The notes under the pieces are model-generated. The model was not told where the DNA came from. It worked only from the letters and a program-made list of their open reading frames with translations, and ran no database searches. From assembly GCF_963677125.1 (NCBI RefSeq), contig NZ_OY781882.1, positions 4,672,501 through 4,736,500 of the forward strand: 64,000 nucleotides of DNA, read 5' to 3'. The translations under genes were made by a program, and so were the position numbers. Positions 52,090 through 61,264 of the stretch are shown piece after piece (position 1 is the first letter of the stretch; every line of letters begins with the position of its first letter). Source of the DNA: an uncultured Desulfobacter sp. Its GTDB lineage: Bacteria > Desulfobacterota > Desulfobacteria > Desulfobacterales > Desulfobacteraceae.

Positions 52090-52463
52090 TATTTGTATAC
52101 CTTTTCCGGGTCAAAGACCCGCTGTTCAACTATTTTGAATTCATTGTTTTCAACAATTTTGTAAAAACAGCTCTTATACCCTTTATGGCAGGCTGCACCG
52201 CCGATCTGGGTCACCTTGAGAAGCACGGTGTCGTTGTCGCAGTCCACCCGGATCTCCTTGACCTTTTGAACGTGTCCCGAGGTTTCTCCCTTTTTCCATA
52301 ATTTTTTCCTGGACCGGCTGTAATAGACGGCATTGCCGCAGGCAAGTGTTTCTTCAAAGGCCTCTTTGTTCATATAGGCCAGCATCAGCACTTCACCTGT
52401 GTCGGCGTCCTGGGCAATGGCGGGGATCAGCCCGCCGGTTTTGTCAAAATCAAGTTCCGGCAT
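52089..52463 (-). CDS. hisI: Phosphoribosyl-AMP cyclohydrolase HisI
   Basis: The 124-residue product opens the ring of phosphoribosyl-AMP, the third step of histidine synthesis. Zn and Mg motifs DCDNDTVLLKV and CHKGYKSCFY are present. I chose the ATG at 52463, which gives the common length and starts MPELDF, over the ATG at 52538. It is the first gene of the hisI-hisG-aminotransferase-ysxC-era operon. Confidence 0.93.
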   Translation of the reverse strand: MPELDFDKTGGLIPAIAQDADTGEVLMLAYMNKEAFEETLACGNAVYYSRSRKKLWKKGETSGHVQKVKEIRVDCDNDTVLLKVTQIGGAACHKGYKSCFYKIVENNEFKIVEQRVFDPEKVYK

Positions 52464-52654
52464 GACGCTTTTGTCTTCCTTATAATTTTGAGTGTTCGAT
52501 AAATTGAAGGCGGCAAATGCCGCTTGAAGCCAGGTCATTAAAGCGCCTAATCAATTTGGAAGCACCTTAATATTATACACATTTCACCCAGCCGACCATA
52601 TCAAAACTTAAATATTTAATGGTTTGGGCACAAAATGTCAATTTGAAAATGGAA

Positions 52655-53704
52655 TCAAGGAAGGTCAAAGAAAAAATTTTGATCAAAAATCAGATGTTTG
52701 CCCTTTCGAACCCGTTCCCGCAAAAGCCCCAGCTTTTTGTCCAGGTCAGACAGGCAGGCAGCGCTTTTTTTCTCCGACTCTAAGGTTTCAACAACATCGG
52801 CAATGCCGCCGTTTTTTATTACAATGCGTCGGTCACACGATAGGGCAAGCAATGGATCATGGGTGGCAAGCAATACAATTTTTTCTTTATTGAGCAACAA
52901 TGAGATGGCTTTGACGCGGTCTATGCCTGCATTTTCAATTTCATCAATCAACACCACGGGGGATGCACTCAGATAGGCCACATCGGCGATCATCAGGGCC
53001 CGGGACTGGCCGCCGGAAAGAGAGGTGATGGCCGTGTCCAGGGAAAAGGGTTCTCCGGCAAGCATGACCGCTGCCTGGTAGATCTGTTCTATTTTTTCAG
53101 AAATATTGTCAATCAGGCGACTTTCGGCATGCATCTGCAAGAACGCCTCCACAGTCAGATCCATGACAAAATTCATATTCTGGGAAAGCTGGGCCACCAG
53201 CCTGAATTCGCCGGAAAAACGCGACTGGGCATCCATGGGTTTGCCGTTCGGTAACACGTTTCGACCTGAAGGTGTGTCCCCTTGGGCCAGGCATTCAATA
53301 TCGGAAAGAAGCTGGCTTTTGCCTGAACCGGTGGGGCCCACCACGCTGACCACCTCGCCGGGGAAAAGAGTGATTCCCATGGCTTCAGGGGTTTGGTTTT
53401 TATCGAATCCGGCTTCAATGACAAGGTGTTCCAGCGTGCCATGGCCCTTGTGCCGGCACTGCTCCATCGTTGCAATAAATTCCAGAACCTGGGCGGACAG
53501 GGATTCATGGTCCAGACCAAACTTGGATAAATGGTCGGCGGTCAGACTTTCAATGAGCATGGCCAACGTCTTATGTTTCGGATAAGGTGCAATATCAAGG
53601 GCGTTGAAGAAATCCTTCAAATATGGATATTTTTCCATCAGTGCGTCAACCTTGATGTTCAACAGGTCCGTATCGCTACCACGTTTTGTGTCTGTTTTTT
53701 TCAT
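52655..53704 (-). CDS. Stand-alone cytoplasmic ABC ATPase with helical N-domain
   Basis: The 349-residue product is an ABC-type ATPase, with Walker A GPTGSGKS (123-130), Q-loop region, signature LSGGQ (229-233), Walker B VVLIDE (250-255) and H-loop H282. It has no membrane segment. The first 100 residues form a helical domain that resembles the DUF1858 domain of the partner at 54430-55638. No permease gene is in the cluster, so it is unlikely to drive an ordinary importer. It overlaps the GTPase gene by one base. By analogy with other permease-less ABC proteins, a metallocentre or complex assembly role is possible, but this is inferred. Confidence 0.75.
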   Translation of the reverse strand: MKKTDTKRGSDTDLLNIKVDALMEKYPYLKDFFNALDIAPYPKHKTLAMLIESLTADHLSKFGLDHESLSAQVLEFIATMEQCRHKGHGTLEHLVIEAGFDKNQTPEAMGITLFPGEVVSVVGPTGSGKSQLLSDIECLAQGDTPSGRNVLPNGKPMDAQSRFSGEFRLVAQLSQNMNFVMDLTVEAFLQMHAESRLIDNISEKIEQIYQAAVMLAGEPFSLDTAITSLSGGQSRALMIADVAYLSASPVVLIDEIENAGIDRVKAISLLLNKEKIVLLATHDPLLALSCDRRIVIKNGGIADVVETLESEKKSAACLSDLDKKLGLLRERVRKGKHLIFDQNFFFDLP

Positions 53705-54423
53705 TACGTAAAATCCATGGTTTTGACATTGCCGATTTGGCTGTCAGGCCCGATTTTGGTCTCACCCAGGCAATAGGAACACAAGGCGGTTGGCATGGTA
53801 AACCGAAGACGCATCCCGTTTAATGAATGAATGGCAGGGGCTGTTTTAAAGTGGCCAGCACACAAAAGAGAACCCTGGCCCGTCAACCCATTGACCGGCA
53901 GTACCGCGGCTTTTGCGTTGGCTTGCCGGACACGAAAGGAAAAGACTTCCCGTTCGGCCTGGGACACAATATCACCCTTGGTCAGCACTACAAGATCGGC
54001 GTTTTTCAGCATGGGGCCTATTTTTCGGGGTGTATGCACACCGCTTAAATGGTCGATGACACAGACAGCCAGAACGCCTTTAATATGGGGCGAACACCGG
54101 TTACAAAGCCCTGCACTTTCACTGATCAGCAGGTGAAAACCTTGGTTCATACCCCATTGCACGCAGGCCTCGATATTGGCAATAAAAAAATGATCCGGGC
54201 ATAACGCACCGGCCAACCCCTTTTTCACCGGCAAGCCTGCCCGTTCATATCTTTTGTGATCGTCTCCGGTGAGGCAATCAAATTTGATGATACCAATACG
54301 AAGCCCTTGTTCCAAAAGCACTGCTGCCGTATGCAGGATAAAAGAGGTCTTTCCGCTTGAAGGCGGTCCTGCCACTGTTACCAGTCTGATAGACGCATCT
54401 GGTTTTTTCAATGTCTGGGTCAT
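53704..54423 (-). CDS. Metallochaperone-like GTPase with cysteine motifs
   Basis: The 239-residue product is a SIMIBI-class GTPase, close to the HypB/UreG type. G1 is GPPSSGKTSF (19-28), the metal-site region SESAGLCNRC (101-110) replaces the usual E-N-x-G-x-x-x-C of HypB, and G4 is TKGD (148-151). A further CSYC (215-218) near the C-terminus could bind metal. HypB and UreG insert nickel into enzymes; this one has an unknown client. It lies between a binding-protein-like gene and an ABC ATPase gene in one operon, so the three likely act together. Confidence 0.78.
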   Translation of the reverse strand: MTQTLKKPDASIRLVTVAGPPSSGKTSFILHTAAVLLEQGLRIGIIKFDCLTGDDHKRYERAGLPVKKGLAGALCPDHFFIANIEACVQWGMNQGFHLLISESAGLCNRCSPHIKGVLAVCVIDHLSGVHTPRKIGPMLKNADLVVLTKGDIVSQAEREVFSFRVRQANAKAAVLPVNGLTGQGSLLCAGHFKTAPAIHSLNGMRLRFTMPTALCSYCLGETKIGPDSQIGNVKTMDFT

Positions 54424-54429
54424 AAATTA

Positions 54430-55638
54430 TCAAGGCGCCAGGGGCGTAAAAATTTTATCAATTTCAACATTTAAGGTCGGCAGATCGTTTTGCCTTAAAA
54501 AATCCCAGCCAAGCCATTTCAGCGGTCTGGACTGGACTCCGGCGGCCACATCTGCATGGGGTACGGGAAATCCTGCACCTGCCAGAATCTGTGCGAGTTG
54601 ACGACCCGCAAGATAATCAAGAACCGGTTTGAGTTCTTCTTTTTTTTCTGGTTTGACTTGGAGAATGACCGGGCTTGCAAGTGCGCCGTCATCCGGCCAT
54701 ATCACTTTAATTCGATCCTGGTGCCGGATGCGGTCTGCAAAAAAAGCCGGCATCACATAAAGTGCGCCCGGGCCGTTACTGTCTATCCGGTTGACCATCT
54801 GTGCCGGATGAAGCCCTTCAAGCACATTATTCGCCAAAGCCTCTAATCCTTTTTTGCCATGTTCCTTGAACGTGGGCAGCAGGACCGCGTGGCAATAAAA
54901 TCCGTCTCCCCCTCTGATGATCAGGCTTTTTTCCCATTCCGGAGCCAGCATATCTTTCCATGTGCGCGGCAATTCTCTGTTTTCCAGCTTGTCAAGGTTG
55001 GCAATCACCACCAGAGGATTTACGCACAAAATGGTGTATTCGTTTTTGGGATCTAAAATTTGCGCATCTGAAAAATTGGGGCCGGCGGTCAGTTCGCCAT
55101 AACCTGTGAAATGTCCCGGGGTCACAAAGCTATTATAAAACCGATGGCCCAAAAATACATTGAAATCGGCTGACACAATAATATCAGGCAGTTCCTCCTT
55201 GGACTCAATAGTATCAACATAGGAATAATAAGATAATTCCTGGTTGACATTTCCTTCAACCGCCGATTGAATGGCAAACCCTTCTTGGGTTTGAAGTTCA
55301 TTTAAAAATTGGGAAAAAGCCCGGCTGAACGGCATTTTCAAGCCACAGGGCATAAGCCCCAGAAAGCTTAAATCTTTCTGGGCCTCCATGGAGGCAAGTC
55401 CGGGAGAGTCGATGACAGGCTCTTTGGCGATAGCGCCTTCAAGCATTTTAATGAACGCTTCAATGTTGATAAATCGACTTTTTAAGGCTGTGCCAAGGGT
55501 GAGAAACGGTGCCAGTACCCGCATGGCATCATCACTGACCAGGGTGCCCAGGCCATTTGCCACAAAAACCGCCCGGGTTTGGGGAAAGCGCTGGATAATT
55601 TCATATATTTTCAAGTCTGGATGGATGTTAGTTGGCAT
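54430..55638 (-). CDS. Cytoplasmic solute-binding-like protein with DUF1858 domain
   Basis: The 402-residue product has an N-terminal DUF1858-like domain (about 5-70; LKIYEIIQRFPQTRAVFVAN) and then a type 2 periplasmic binding-protein fold (about 90-390; PDIIVSADFNVFLG, YTILCVNPLVVIANL). It lacks a signal peptide, so the binding protein would be cytoplasmic, which is unusual. It may hold a metal or cofactor for the GTPase and ABC ATPase encoded immediately downstream. A consensus sigma-54 promoter lies about 75 bases upstream. AAAGGAG precedes the ATG. Confidence 0.75.
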   Translation of the reverse strand: MPTNIHPDLKIYEIIQRFPQTRAVFVANGLGTLVSDDAMRVLAPFLTLGTALKSRFINIEAFIKMLEGAIAKEPVIDSPGLASMEAQKDLSFLGLMPCGLKMPFSRAFSQFLNELQTQEGFAIQSAVEGNVNQELSYYSYVDTIESKEELPDIIVSADFNVFLGHRFYNSFVTPGHFTGYGELTAGPNFSDAQILDPKNEYTILCVNPLVVIANLDKLENRELPRTWKDMLAPEWEKSLIIRGGDGFYCHAVLLPTFKEHGKKGLEALANNVLEGLHPAQMVNRIDSNGPGALYVMPAFFADRIRHQDRIKVIWPDDGALASPVILQVKPEKKEELKPVLDYLAGRQLAQILAGAGFPVPHADVAAGVQSRPLKWLGWDFLRQNDLPTLNVEIDKIFTPLAP

Positions 55639-55970
55639 ATTGTCAAAGGCTCCTTTATTATTTTCCTGATTGTCGGAAGTATTTCCGTAAATGATGATAG
55701 CAATTCTAATGCCAGCTATCTTAAAAAATAGTTCTCACGCAACAAATATGGCAATAAAATGTTTGATCAAACGATGATGTAGTAGCAAAATTTATTAATT
55801 TTTATATATATTTATGAAATCAACATTTCGGATTAATTGAATTTTCTTTGAGTTTTTGAGTCAAAGTGATCGGTCGGAGTAGTCCACGGCTGTTATGAAA
55901 GATGTCTGTCTTTCATGAATAGGGAATCGTTTTTAATTACAAAATTGTTATATGGTGTGGAGAAACACCT
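55639..55970. other. AT-rich intergenic region
   Basis: Apart from the sigma-54 promoter and a GAAAGA hairpin ATGAAAGA / TCTTTCAT near 55896-55917, with neighbouring CCACGGCTGTTAT that weakly resembles an inverted end of the dispersed repeat, nothing is recognised. Confidence 0.4.
55699..55714 (-). promoter_or_regulatory. Sigma-54 promoter for binding-protein/GTPase/ABC operon
   Basis: The minus-strand site TGGCATTAGAATTGCT matches all strongly conserved bases with GG-N10-GC spacing. The predicted start near 55687 is about 50 bases before the first ATG. Confidence 0.75.
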
Positions 55971-56108
55971 GTGGTTGAAAAAATAAATACAAATTTGTTG
56001 TTTGGTGGGTCTATTGCCGGCAAGCCGCTTACTGAATATAACCCAAATGCATTGCTCGACAAAGGGTTTCAGGTAGTTAGGGCATTCGCCTTTCTATTGC
56101 TATCTTAA
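55971..56108 (+). CDS. Possible 45-residue peptide
   Basis: A GTG at 55971 opens 45 codons ending at TAA 56106-56108. GGAG lies 8 bases before the start, a good position. The product contains NLLFGGSIAGKPLTEYN and ends hydrophobic, FAFLLLS. I do not recognise it. It could be a small protein, a gene remnant or chance. Confidence 0.3.
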   Translation: MVEKINTNLLFGGSIAGKPLTEYNPNALLDKGFQVVRAFAFLLLS

Positions 56109-56164
56109 TTCTAATCTGATAAAAGCTACTATTTTATCAAAATATAACACTATTTCGAAACCTT

Positions 56165-58570
56165 ATGACAAAACAACAAAGCCGGACCCAGATTCTGAAG
56201 AAGCGAAGCAAGAAAAAAGCAAAAAGTATATGGTTTACCCTTTTCATGTGGCTATTTATCCTGCTCTTTCTTGCAGTTATTGCCGGATGTGCTGCTGTTA
56301 CTGCCGGATTCTTTTATCTGAGCCAGGACCTTCCCCAGATTAATACGCTCAATGATTACCGCCCGGCCATTGTGACCAATGTATTCTCCGATGACGGCAG
56401 AAAGATCGGCGAGTTTTACAAAGAGCGCAGGATCGTTATTCCGTTGTCGGACATGCCTGCCAATCTGCTCAACGCGTTTGTGGCGGCAGAAGATTCCCGC
56501 TTCAGAGAACACCCGGGTATTGATGTAAAATCCATTGTCAGGGCATTTATTAAAAATTTTAAGGCCGGCACCATTGTCCAGGGGGGATCCACCATCACCC
56601 AGCAGGTGACCAAATCGTTTTTGCTTACCCCGGAAAAAACCTATGAGCGCAAGCTTAAGGAGGCGATTCTTGCCTATAAGATTGAAAAAAAGCTTTCCAA
56701 AGATGAGATCCTTTTCCTCTATTTGAATCAGATTTACCTGGGACATGGTGCCTATGGTGTTGAAGCGGCGTCTGAAAACTATTTCGGCAAACATGTCAAA
56801 GACTTGACCCTGGCTGAATGTGCTTTGCTGGCAGGTCTGCCCCAGGCGCCTAGCCGATACAGCCCCTTTCGTCATCCGGAACTGGCCAGGCAACGTCAGG
56901 TGTATACGCTGAATCGTATGACGGAAGAGGGGATGATTTCCAACCTGGAGGCCACCGAAGCCCTGAACGCCAAACTGGACATTAAACCCCGGAAAAATTG
57001 GTTCATCGAACGGGTTCCTTGTTACACTGAACATGTCAGGCGGTATGTTGAAAAAAAATACGGCAAGGATATGCTTTACACCCAGGGGTTGAGCATTCAT
57101 ACCGCAGTGAACATTGAATTGCAGAAGATAGCCCGGCGCGCAGTTAAAAAAGGTCTGTTAGACTTAGATAAGCGATGTGGATACCGAGGCCCTGTAAAAA
57201 ATATATCCGCGCTTCAAGTGGACGATTTTAGTCAAGCCGTTGCCGAAGAACTGAACGGAAGTCGCCCGGTTCAAGGCGAGGTCTACAAAGGGGTCGTTCT
57301 GAAGGTGGACGATCCCAATGGGGTTACTCATGTAAGGGTCGGCAATGTCACCGGTATCATTCGGTTGGCCACTATGACATGGGCCAGAAAACCGAACCCC
57401 AAAGCATCCTACAAATATGCTCAAATTACAAAACCCTCCCAGGCCTTAAAAACCGGGGATGTCATCTACCTGGAAGTTGTTGAAGAGATGACAGGGGGAA
57501 ATACCTATGAGTTTGCCCTTTACCAGGAGCCCGTTGCCCAATCCGCACTTTTGAGCATTGAAGCTGAAACCGGCCATGTCAAAACCATGATCGGGGGGAG
57601 GGATTTCAGAGACTCCCAATTTAACAGGGCCTTTCAGTCAAGACGCCAGCCGGGCTCTGCGTTCAAACCCATCCTGTACGCTGCGGCCCTTGATAAGGGA
57701 TATACGCCGGCCACGACCATCATCGATTCTCCTGTGGTGTATGAGGACAGGATTCATGACAGGGTGTGGAAACCCAATAACTATGCACATAAATTTTACG
57801 GCCCCACGTTGCTTCGCCAGGCCTTGACCAACTCCCGAAATATTGTCAGTATTAAAATCCTTCAGGATATCGGCATTGATTATGTGATCAATTATGCAAA
57901 AAAGCTTGGGATTACATCTCCATTAGCCCGGGATCTGTCCATCGCCCTCGGATCTTCAGGGGTTTCCCTGCTGGAATTGACCAAGGCGTATTCCGTATTT
58001 TCCAATCTGGGCTACCTGATTGAACCGGTATTTATCACTGAAATTTATGACCGGGATAACAGGCTTTTGGAGTCTTCCAAGCTTCTTCGTAAAAAAGTCA
58101 TTGATATGGGCACGGCCTATATTATGACAAGTCTGCTTGAAAGTGTGGTACAAGCGGGTACCGGGCAGCGGGTGAAAGCTCTTCACCGCCCCACGGCAGG
58201 TAAAACAGGTACCACCAACGACCTGCACGATGCTTGGTTCATGGGCTTTACTCCCAGGTATACCACCGGGGTATGGGTGGGGCTTGACCAGAGCGCCCCG
58301 ATCGGCCGGGGCGAAACAGGGTCCAGGGCCGCAAGCCCGATTTGGCTGGATTATATGCAGCATGCCCTGGAAGGTAAATCTGTACGGGAATTCACTGTTC
58401 CCGAAGGTATTATCACCGTTAAGATAGATGCCGAAACCGGCCTTCTGCCCAGCGCCCAAAGCGAAAATACCATTTTTGAATGTTTTAAAGAAGGAACGGA
58501 ACCCACCGAGCGAACCCCAAGTCCGGATGAGGTCTTGAGTACGGAAGAGTTGTTTAAGGAAGAGTTTTAG
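56165..58570 (+). CDS. mrcA: Penicillin-binding protein 1A
   Basis: The 801-residue product is a bifunctional peptidoglycan synthase anchored by a helix at about 24-50. The transglycosylase domain has EDSRFREHPGID, GGSTITQQVTKSF and LYLNQIYLGHGAYG; the transpeptidase has the active serine in GSAFKP (about 497), SRN further on and the KTGTT motif (about 679). An OB-like insert (about 340-440) fits PBP1A. Basic residues precede the anchor. No strong binding site was found before the ATG. Confidence 0.93.
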   Translation: MTKQQSRTQILKKRSKKKAKSIWFTLFMWLFILLFLAVIAGCAAVTAGFFYLSQDLPQINTLNDYRPAIVTNVFSDDGRKIGEFYKERRIVIPLSDMPANLLNAFVAAEDSRFREHPGIDVKSIVRAFIKNFKAGTIVQGGSTITQQVTKSFLLTPEKTYERKLKEAILAYKIEKKLSKDEILFLYLNQIYLGHGAYGVEAASENYFGKHVKDLTLAECALLAGLPQAPSRYSPFRHPELARQRQVYTLNRMTEEGMISNLEATEALNAKLDIKPRKNWFIERVPCYTEHVRRYVEKKYGKDMLYTQGLSIHTAVNIELQKIARRAVKKGLLDLDKRCGYRGPVKNISALQVDDFSQAVAEELNGSRPVQGEVYKGVVLKVDDPNGVTHVRVGNVTGIIRLATMTWARKPNPKASYKYAQITKPSQALKTGDVIYLEVVEEMTGGNTYEFALYQEPVAQSALLSIEAETGHVKTMIGGRDFRDSQFNRAFQSRRQPGSAFKPILYAAALDKGYTPATTIIDSPVVYEDRIHDRVWKPNNYAHKFYGPTLLRQALTNSRNIVSIKILQDIGIDYVINYAKKLGITSPLARDLSIALGSSGVSLLELTKAYSVFSNLGYLIEPVFITEIYDRDNRLLESSKLLRKKVIDMGTAYIMTSLLESVVQAGTGQRVKALHRPTAGKTGTTNDLHDAWFMGFTPRYTTGVWVGLDQSAPIGRGETGSRAASPIWLDYMQHALEGKSVREFTVPEGIITVKIDAETGLLPSAQSENTIFECFKEGTEPTERTPSPDEVLSTEELFKEEF

Positions 58571-58576
58571 AAATCC

Positions 58577-58836
58577 CTAAAAGCCGTGGACCTGCTTTTG
58601 TGCCTGGGCCATGCGGGCGGCATCTAATTGACGGTGGGATATGCCTTCACTTTGATACAGGCAAGTTCCGTGAATACGACAATCTTTTTTCCTCTTATGA
58701 TATCCGGGGCTTTGGCGTTAATGCAGGCCCAGGTATTTTGGCTCGGCTTTGTTTTGATCCGGATCACATTGCCTGGAAGGGAGTCCTGCACCGTGACTGT
58801 TTCGGGTGTGACCGTTTCGGGTTCAATAAAAATCAC
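58577..58836 (-). pseudogene. Broken gene remnant, inverted against neuB fragment
   Basis: From 58836 the minus strand reads VIFIEPETVTPET then SLPGNVIRIKTKPSQNTW and ends KAYPTVN at 58624. A one-base shift restores a frame that continues QLDAARMAQAQKQVHGF to a stop at 58577-58579, so a frameshift has probably hit the C-terminus. Upstream of 58836 the frame runs antisense to neuB sequence, so the N-terminus was lost at a junction. The family is unknown to me. Confidence 0.4.
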
Positions 58837-58847
58837 CTCATAACGCC

Positions 58848-59368
58848 CCCTGTCCTTCGGGATATCCCGCCCGCATTGAGAGCATCAACCTGAAGATGAT
58901 TCAATCGCTGAAACAGATGTTTGGTTGCCCCGCGGCATTCTCCGATCATACATCAGGGTGGGGGATGGATATTGCGGCTATTGCCTTATGTGCGAATATG
59001 GTTGAGAAGACCATTACTCTGGACCGGACAACCCCAAGTGTCGAACATTTGTTTTCTATTGAACCCGATGAAATGAACGCCTTTGCGACCTCTATTCGTA
59101 ATCTGGAAACGGCTATGGGACACCCCGGCGGCGGCTTTGTCTGGAAAAACGAACGCGGGGCGTGGGCGCGAGAAGACGCGTTGTGTTAAAAAAAGATGTA
59201 AAGAAAAATCAGGTCATTGACGATTCTATCATTGATTATGCCCGGCCGGGTATCGGCATTCCTCCGGATATGGCTGATGTGATCATAAAAAAAGATTTAC
59301 AAAAGACTTTAAGGCCGGACAGTTTCTTGAGTGGGGAGATTTCAAATAGCGCCCATGGAATGATCTGA
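58848..59368 (+). pseudogene. N-acetylneuraminate synthase-like (neuB/spsE) remnant
   Basis: The frame from 58848 reads PCPSGYPARIESINLKMIQ and FSDHTSGWGMDIAAIAL, typical of the C-terminal half of NeuB/PseI/SpsE sialic-acid synthases. A frame change near 59160 is needed to reach the SAF domain VLKKDVKKNQVIDD and IDYARPGIGIPPDMADVII, ending at 59368. The N-terminal half of about 240 residues, with catalytic residues, is missing, and one glycine (GAN to CAN) is mutated. It is therefore a pseudogene. Such genes often serve flagellin or surface glycosylation. Confidence 0.75.
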
Positions 59369-59491
59369 CATATCAACGCCCGGGCTTAGCACGCCATAAT
59401 GGGTTGAATCTTTGAATGACTTAATCAGGCGGCCTTACAGTATTGCCATGTTTGGTCGGCAATATTTCACAGAATAATTCAGGAGAAGCAT

Positions 59492-60970
59492 ATGTCCGTG
59501 CTTGAATTGCTAAAAAAAGCAATTGCCTGTCATACCGCAGGCGACTTACAAAAGGCCGAGCAGTTATATCTTCAGGTGCTCGACCGGGAACCGGATCATC
59601 CAGATGCAATCCATTTTATGGGGGTGCTGGCCTATAATGCCGGGAACAATGATGCGGCCATTGCCTATCTTAAAAAAGCCATAGAATTAATGCCTTCAAA
59701 TGCCGGGTGTTTTAATAACATGGGTAATGTTTTTCAGAAGCAGGAAAAATATCAGGAATCTCTTAAATGGTATGAGATGGCTGTCAGAATAAATCCCGGG
59801 CATAAAATGGCACATAACAATATTGCTGTCGCATATATTAATCTTGGCAATTTGGATAAGGCCCTTGCTTCTGTTGAAAGGTCACTGGCGCTGGACCCGG
59901 ACTGTGCCGAAACCTATAATAACCGGTGCGAAATTTTCAGAGCAATGGGAGACAACGACAATGCCCTTGCCGCCGTTAATAAAGCGCTTTCCCTGTGTCC
60001 TGACATGGTTAGTGCCCACTGGAACCGTGCACTGATTTGGCTGTCAAATGGGAATTTCCAGGACGGATGGCCCGAATATGAGTGGAGATGGCGCCGGTCA
60101 ACGACACAAAACCGAGCCTTTGCCTATGGTGCGGCTTGGCGGGGTGAGGATGTAAAGGGAAAAACCTTGTTCGTTTATGAGGAGCAGGGACTGGGTGATA
60201 CCCTGCAATTCATCCGTTATCTTCCGATGCTCCGGAATCTGGGTGCACGGGTGGTTTTTGAAACCGGCCCTGCCTTGACCCGGCTGGTGGCGGAAAATCC
60301 GGTATATGACCGGCTTCTTGTTGGGTTGAAAGATGTGGACACCCGGCCCGTGGACCGGTTTGATTTCCACGTTCCGCTTCTATCTTTGCCGCATATATTG
60401 AAAACTAAAATAGAAACCATTCCCAATAAAATTCCCTACCTGACCGCTGATCCGGCTCTTTGCCGGATTTGGAAAAACAGACTGTCCAAAGATGCGTCGT
60501 TTAAAATCGGCCTTGTCTGGGCCGGCCGGCCGTTGCATAAAAATGACCGCAATCGGTCAATTTCTTTAAGTATGTTTAAACCCCTTGGTAATATCGACGG
60601 GGTTGGTTTTTACAGCCTTCAAAAAGAAAAACACGAAAAATGGACTGATATGGACACTTCAGACTTTTTTGAAATGGATCTTGGGCCTCAAATTTCAGAT
60701 TTTGCCGATACTGCGGCTATTATGGAGAATTTGGATCTTATTATATCTGTCGACACTTCGGTGGTTCATCTGGCAGGCGCTTTGGGGAAGCCTGTGTGGA
60801 CACTTCTTCCCTTTGCCCCGGATTTCCGCTGGCTGCTTGATCGGGATGATTGTCCCTGGTATCCAAGTATGAGGCTGTTCAGACAACCTTCTCCCAGAGC
60901 ATGGGCCCCAGTTTTTGAGCAGATAGTCAGTGCGCTTGAACAACTCGTGGAAAAAAAGAGGGTAGATTAG
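59492..60970 (+). CDS. TPR protein with GT9-like glycosyltransferase C-terminus
   Basis: The 492-residue product has five to six tetratricopeptide repeats (about 1-185; for example NMGNVFQKQEKYQESLKWYE) and a C-terminal domain with WRGEDVKGKTLFVYEEQGLGDTLQF and VDTSVVHLAGALGKPVWTLLP, related to glycosyltransferase family 9/41-like proteins. Such TPR proteins occur beside flagellin or surface polysaccharide genes. AGGAGAAGC precedes the ATG. It follows the neuB remnant, so a former glycosylation locus is possible. Confidence 0.8.
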   Translation: MSVLELLKKAIACHTAGDLQKAEQLYLQVLDREPDHPDAIHFMGVLAYNAGNNDAAIAYLKKAIELMPSNAGCFNNMGNVFQKQEKYQESLKWYEMAVRINPGHKMAHNNIAVAYINLGNLDKALASVERSLALDPDCAETYNNRCEIFRAMGDNDNALAAVNKALSLCPDMVSAHWNRALIWLSNGNFQDGWPEYEWRWRRSTTQNRAFAYGAAWRGEDVKGKTLFVYEEQGLGDTLQFIRYLPMLRNLGARVVFETGPALTRLVAENPVYDRLLVGLKDVDTRPVDRFDFHVPLLSLPHILKTKIETIPNKIPYLTADPALCRIWKNRLSKDASFKIGLVWAGRPLHKNDRNRSISLSMFKPLGNIDGVGFYSLQKEKHEKWTDMDTSDFFEMDLGPQISDFADTAAIMENLDLIISVDTSVVHLAGALGKPVWTLLPFAPDFRWLLDRDDCPWYPSMRLFRQPSPRAWAPVFEQIVSALEQLVEKKRVD

Positions 60971-61164
60971 CTCTTGATTTGAAATAGGTTCTTAAAGGAT
61001 TTTGGGATTTAACATTTTGTTTATATATGAAAATGATCAGGGTTACATGAGTTTTGTGTCGTTCTTTTTTGGTCGAATGATTATAAAAAATGATCTAAAT
61101 TAAAAAAGTAGTTGACAACAAGAATAATAACCTATAGATTACCCGTGTTTTTGACGCACCCTAC
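60971..61164. other. Leader of the tRNA genes
   Basis: Holds the tRNA promoter at 61112-61140 and AT-rich sequence with no other recognised feature. Confidence 0.5.
61112..61140 (+). promoter_or_regulatory. Promoter of the tRNA operon
   Basis: TTGACA at 61112-61117 is a perfect -35 box; TATAGATT at 61133-61140 offers a -10 box at 15 to 17 bases spacing. The tRNA starts about 25 bases later. Confidence 0.6.
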
Positions 61165-61240
61165 GGGCCGTTAACTCAGTTGGCAGAGTATCTGCCTTTT
61201 AAGCAGAGAGTCGCTGGTTCGAGCCCAGCACGGCCCACCA
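61165..61240 (+). tRNA. tRNA-Lys (UUU)
   Basis: A full cloverleaf of 76 bases including encoded CCA. The acceptor GGGCCGT pairs with ACGGCCC, the anticodon stem TCTGC/GCAGA encloses CTTTTAA (anticodon TTT), and the T-arm GCTGG TTCGAGC CCAGC is perfect. Confidence 0.97.
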
Positions 61241-61264
61241 ACTTAAAAGCGTCAAAAGTTAAGT

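Noticed and set aside
56252..57100. A 282-codon minus-strand frame.
   Set aside because: It is antisense to the transglycosylase domain of PBP1A.
58600..58893. A 97-codon plus-strand frame near the neuB remnant.
   Set aside because: It overlaps antisense to the broken minus-strand gene and lies in a different frame from the NeuB-like sequence; no family resemblance.
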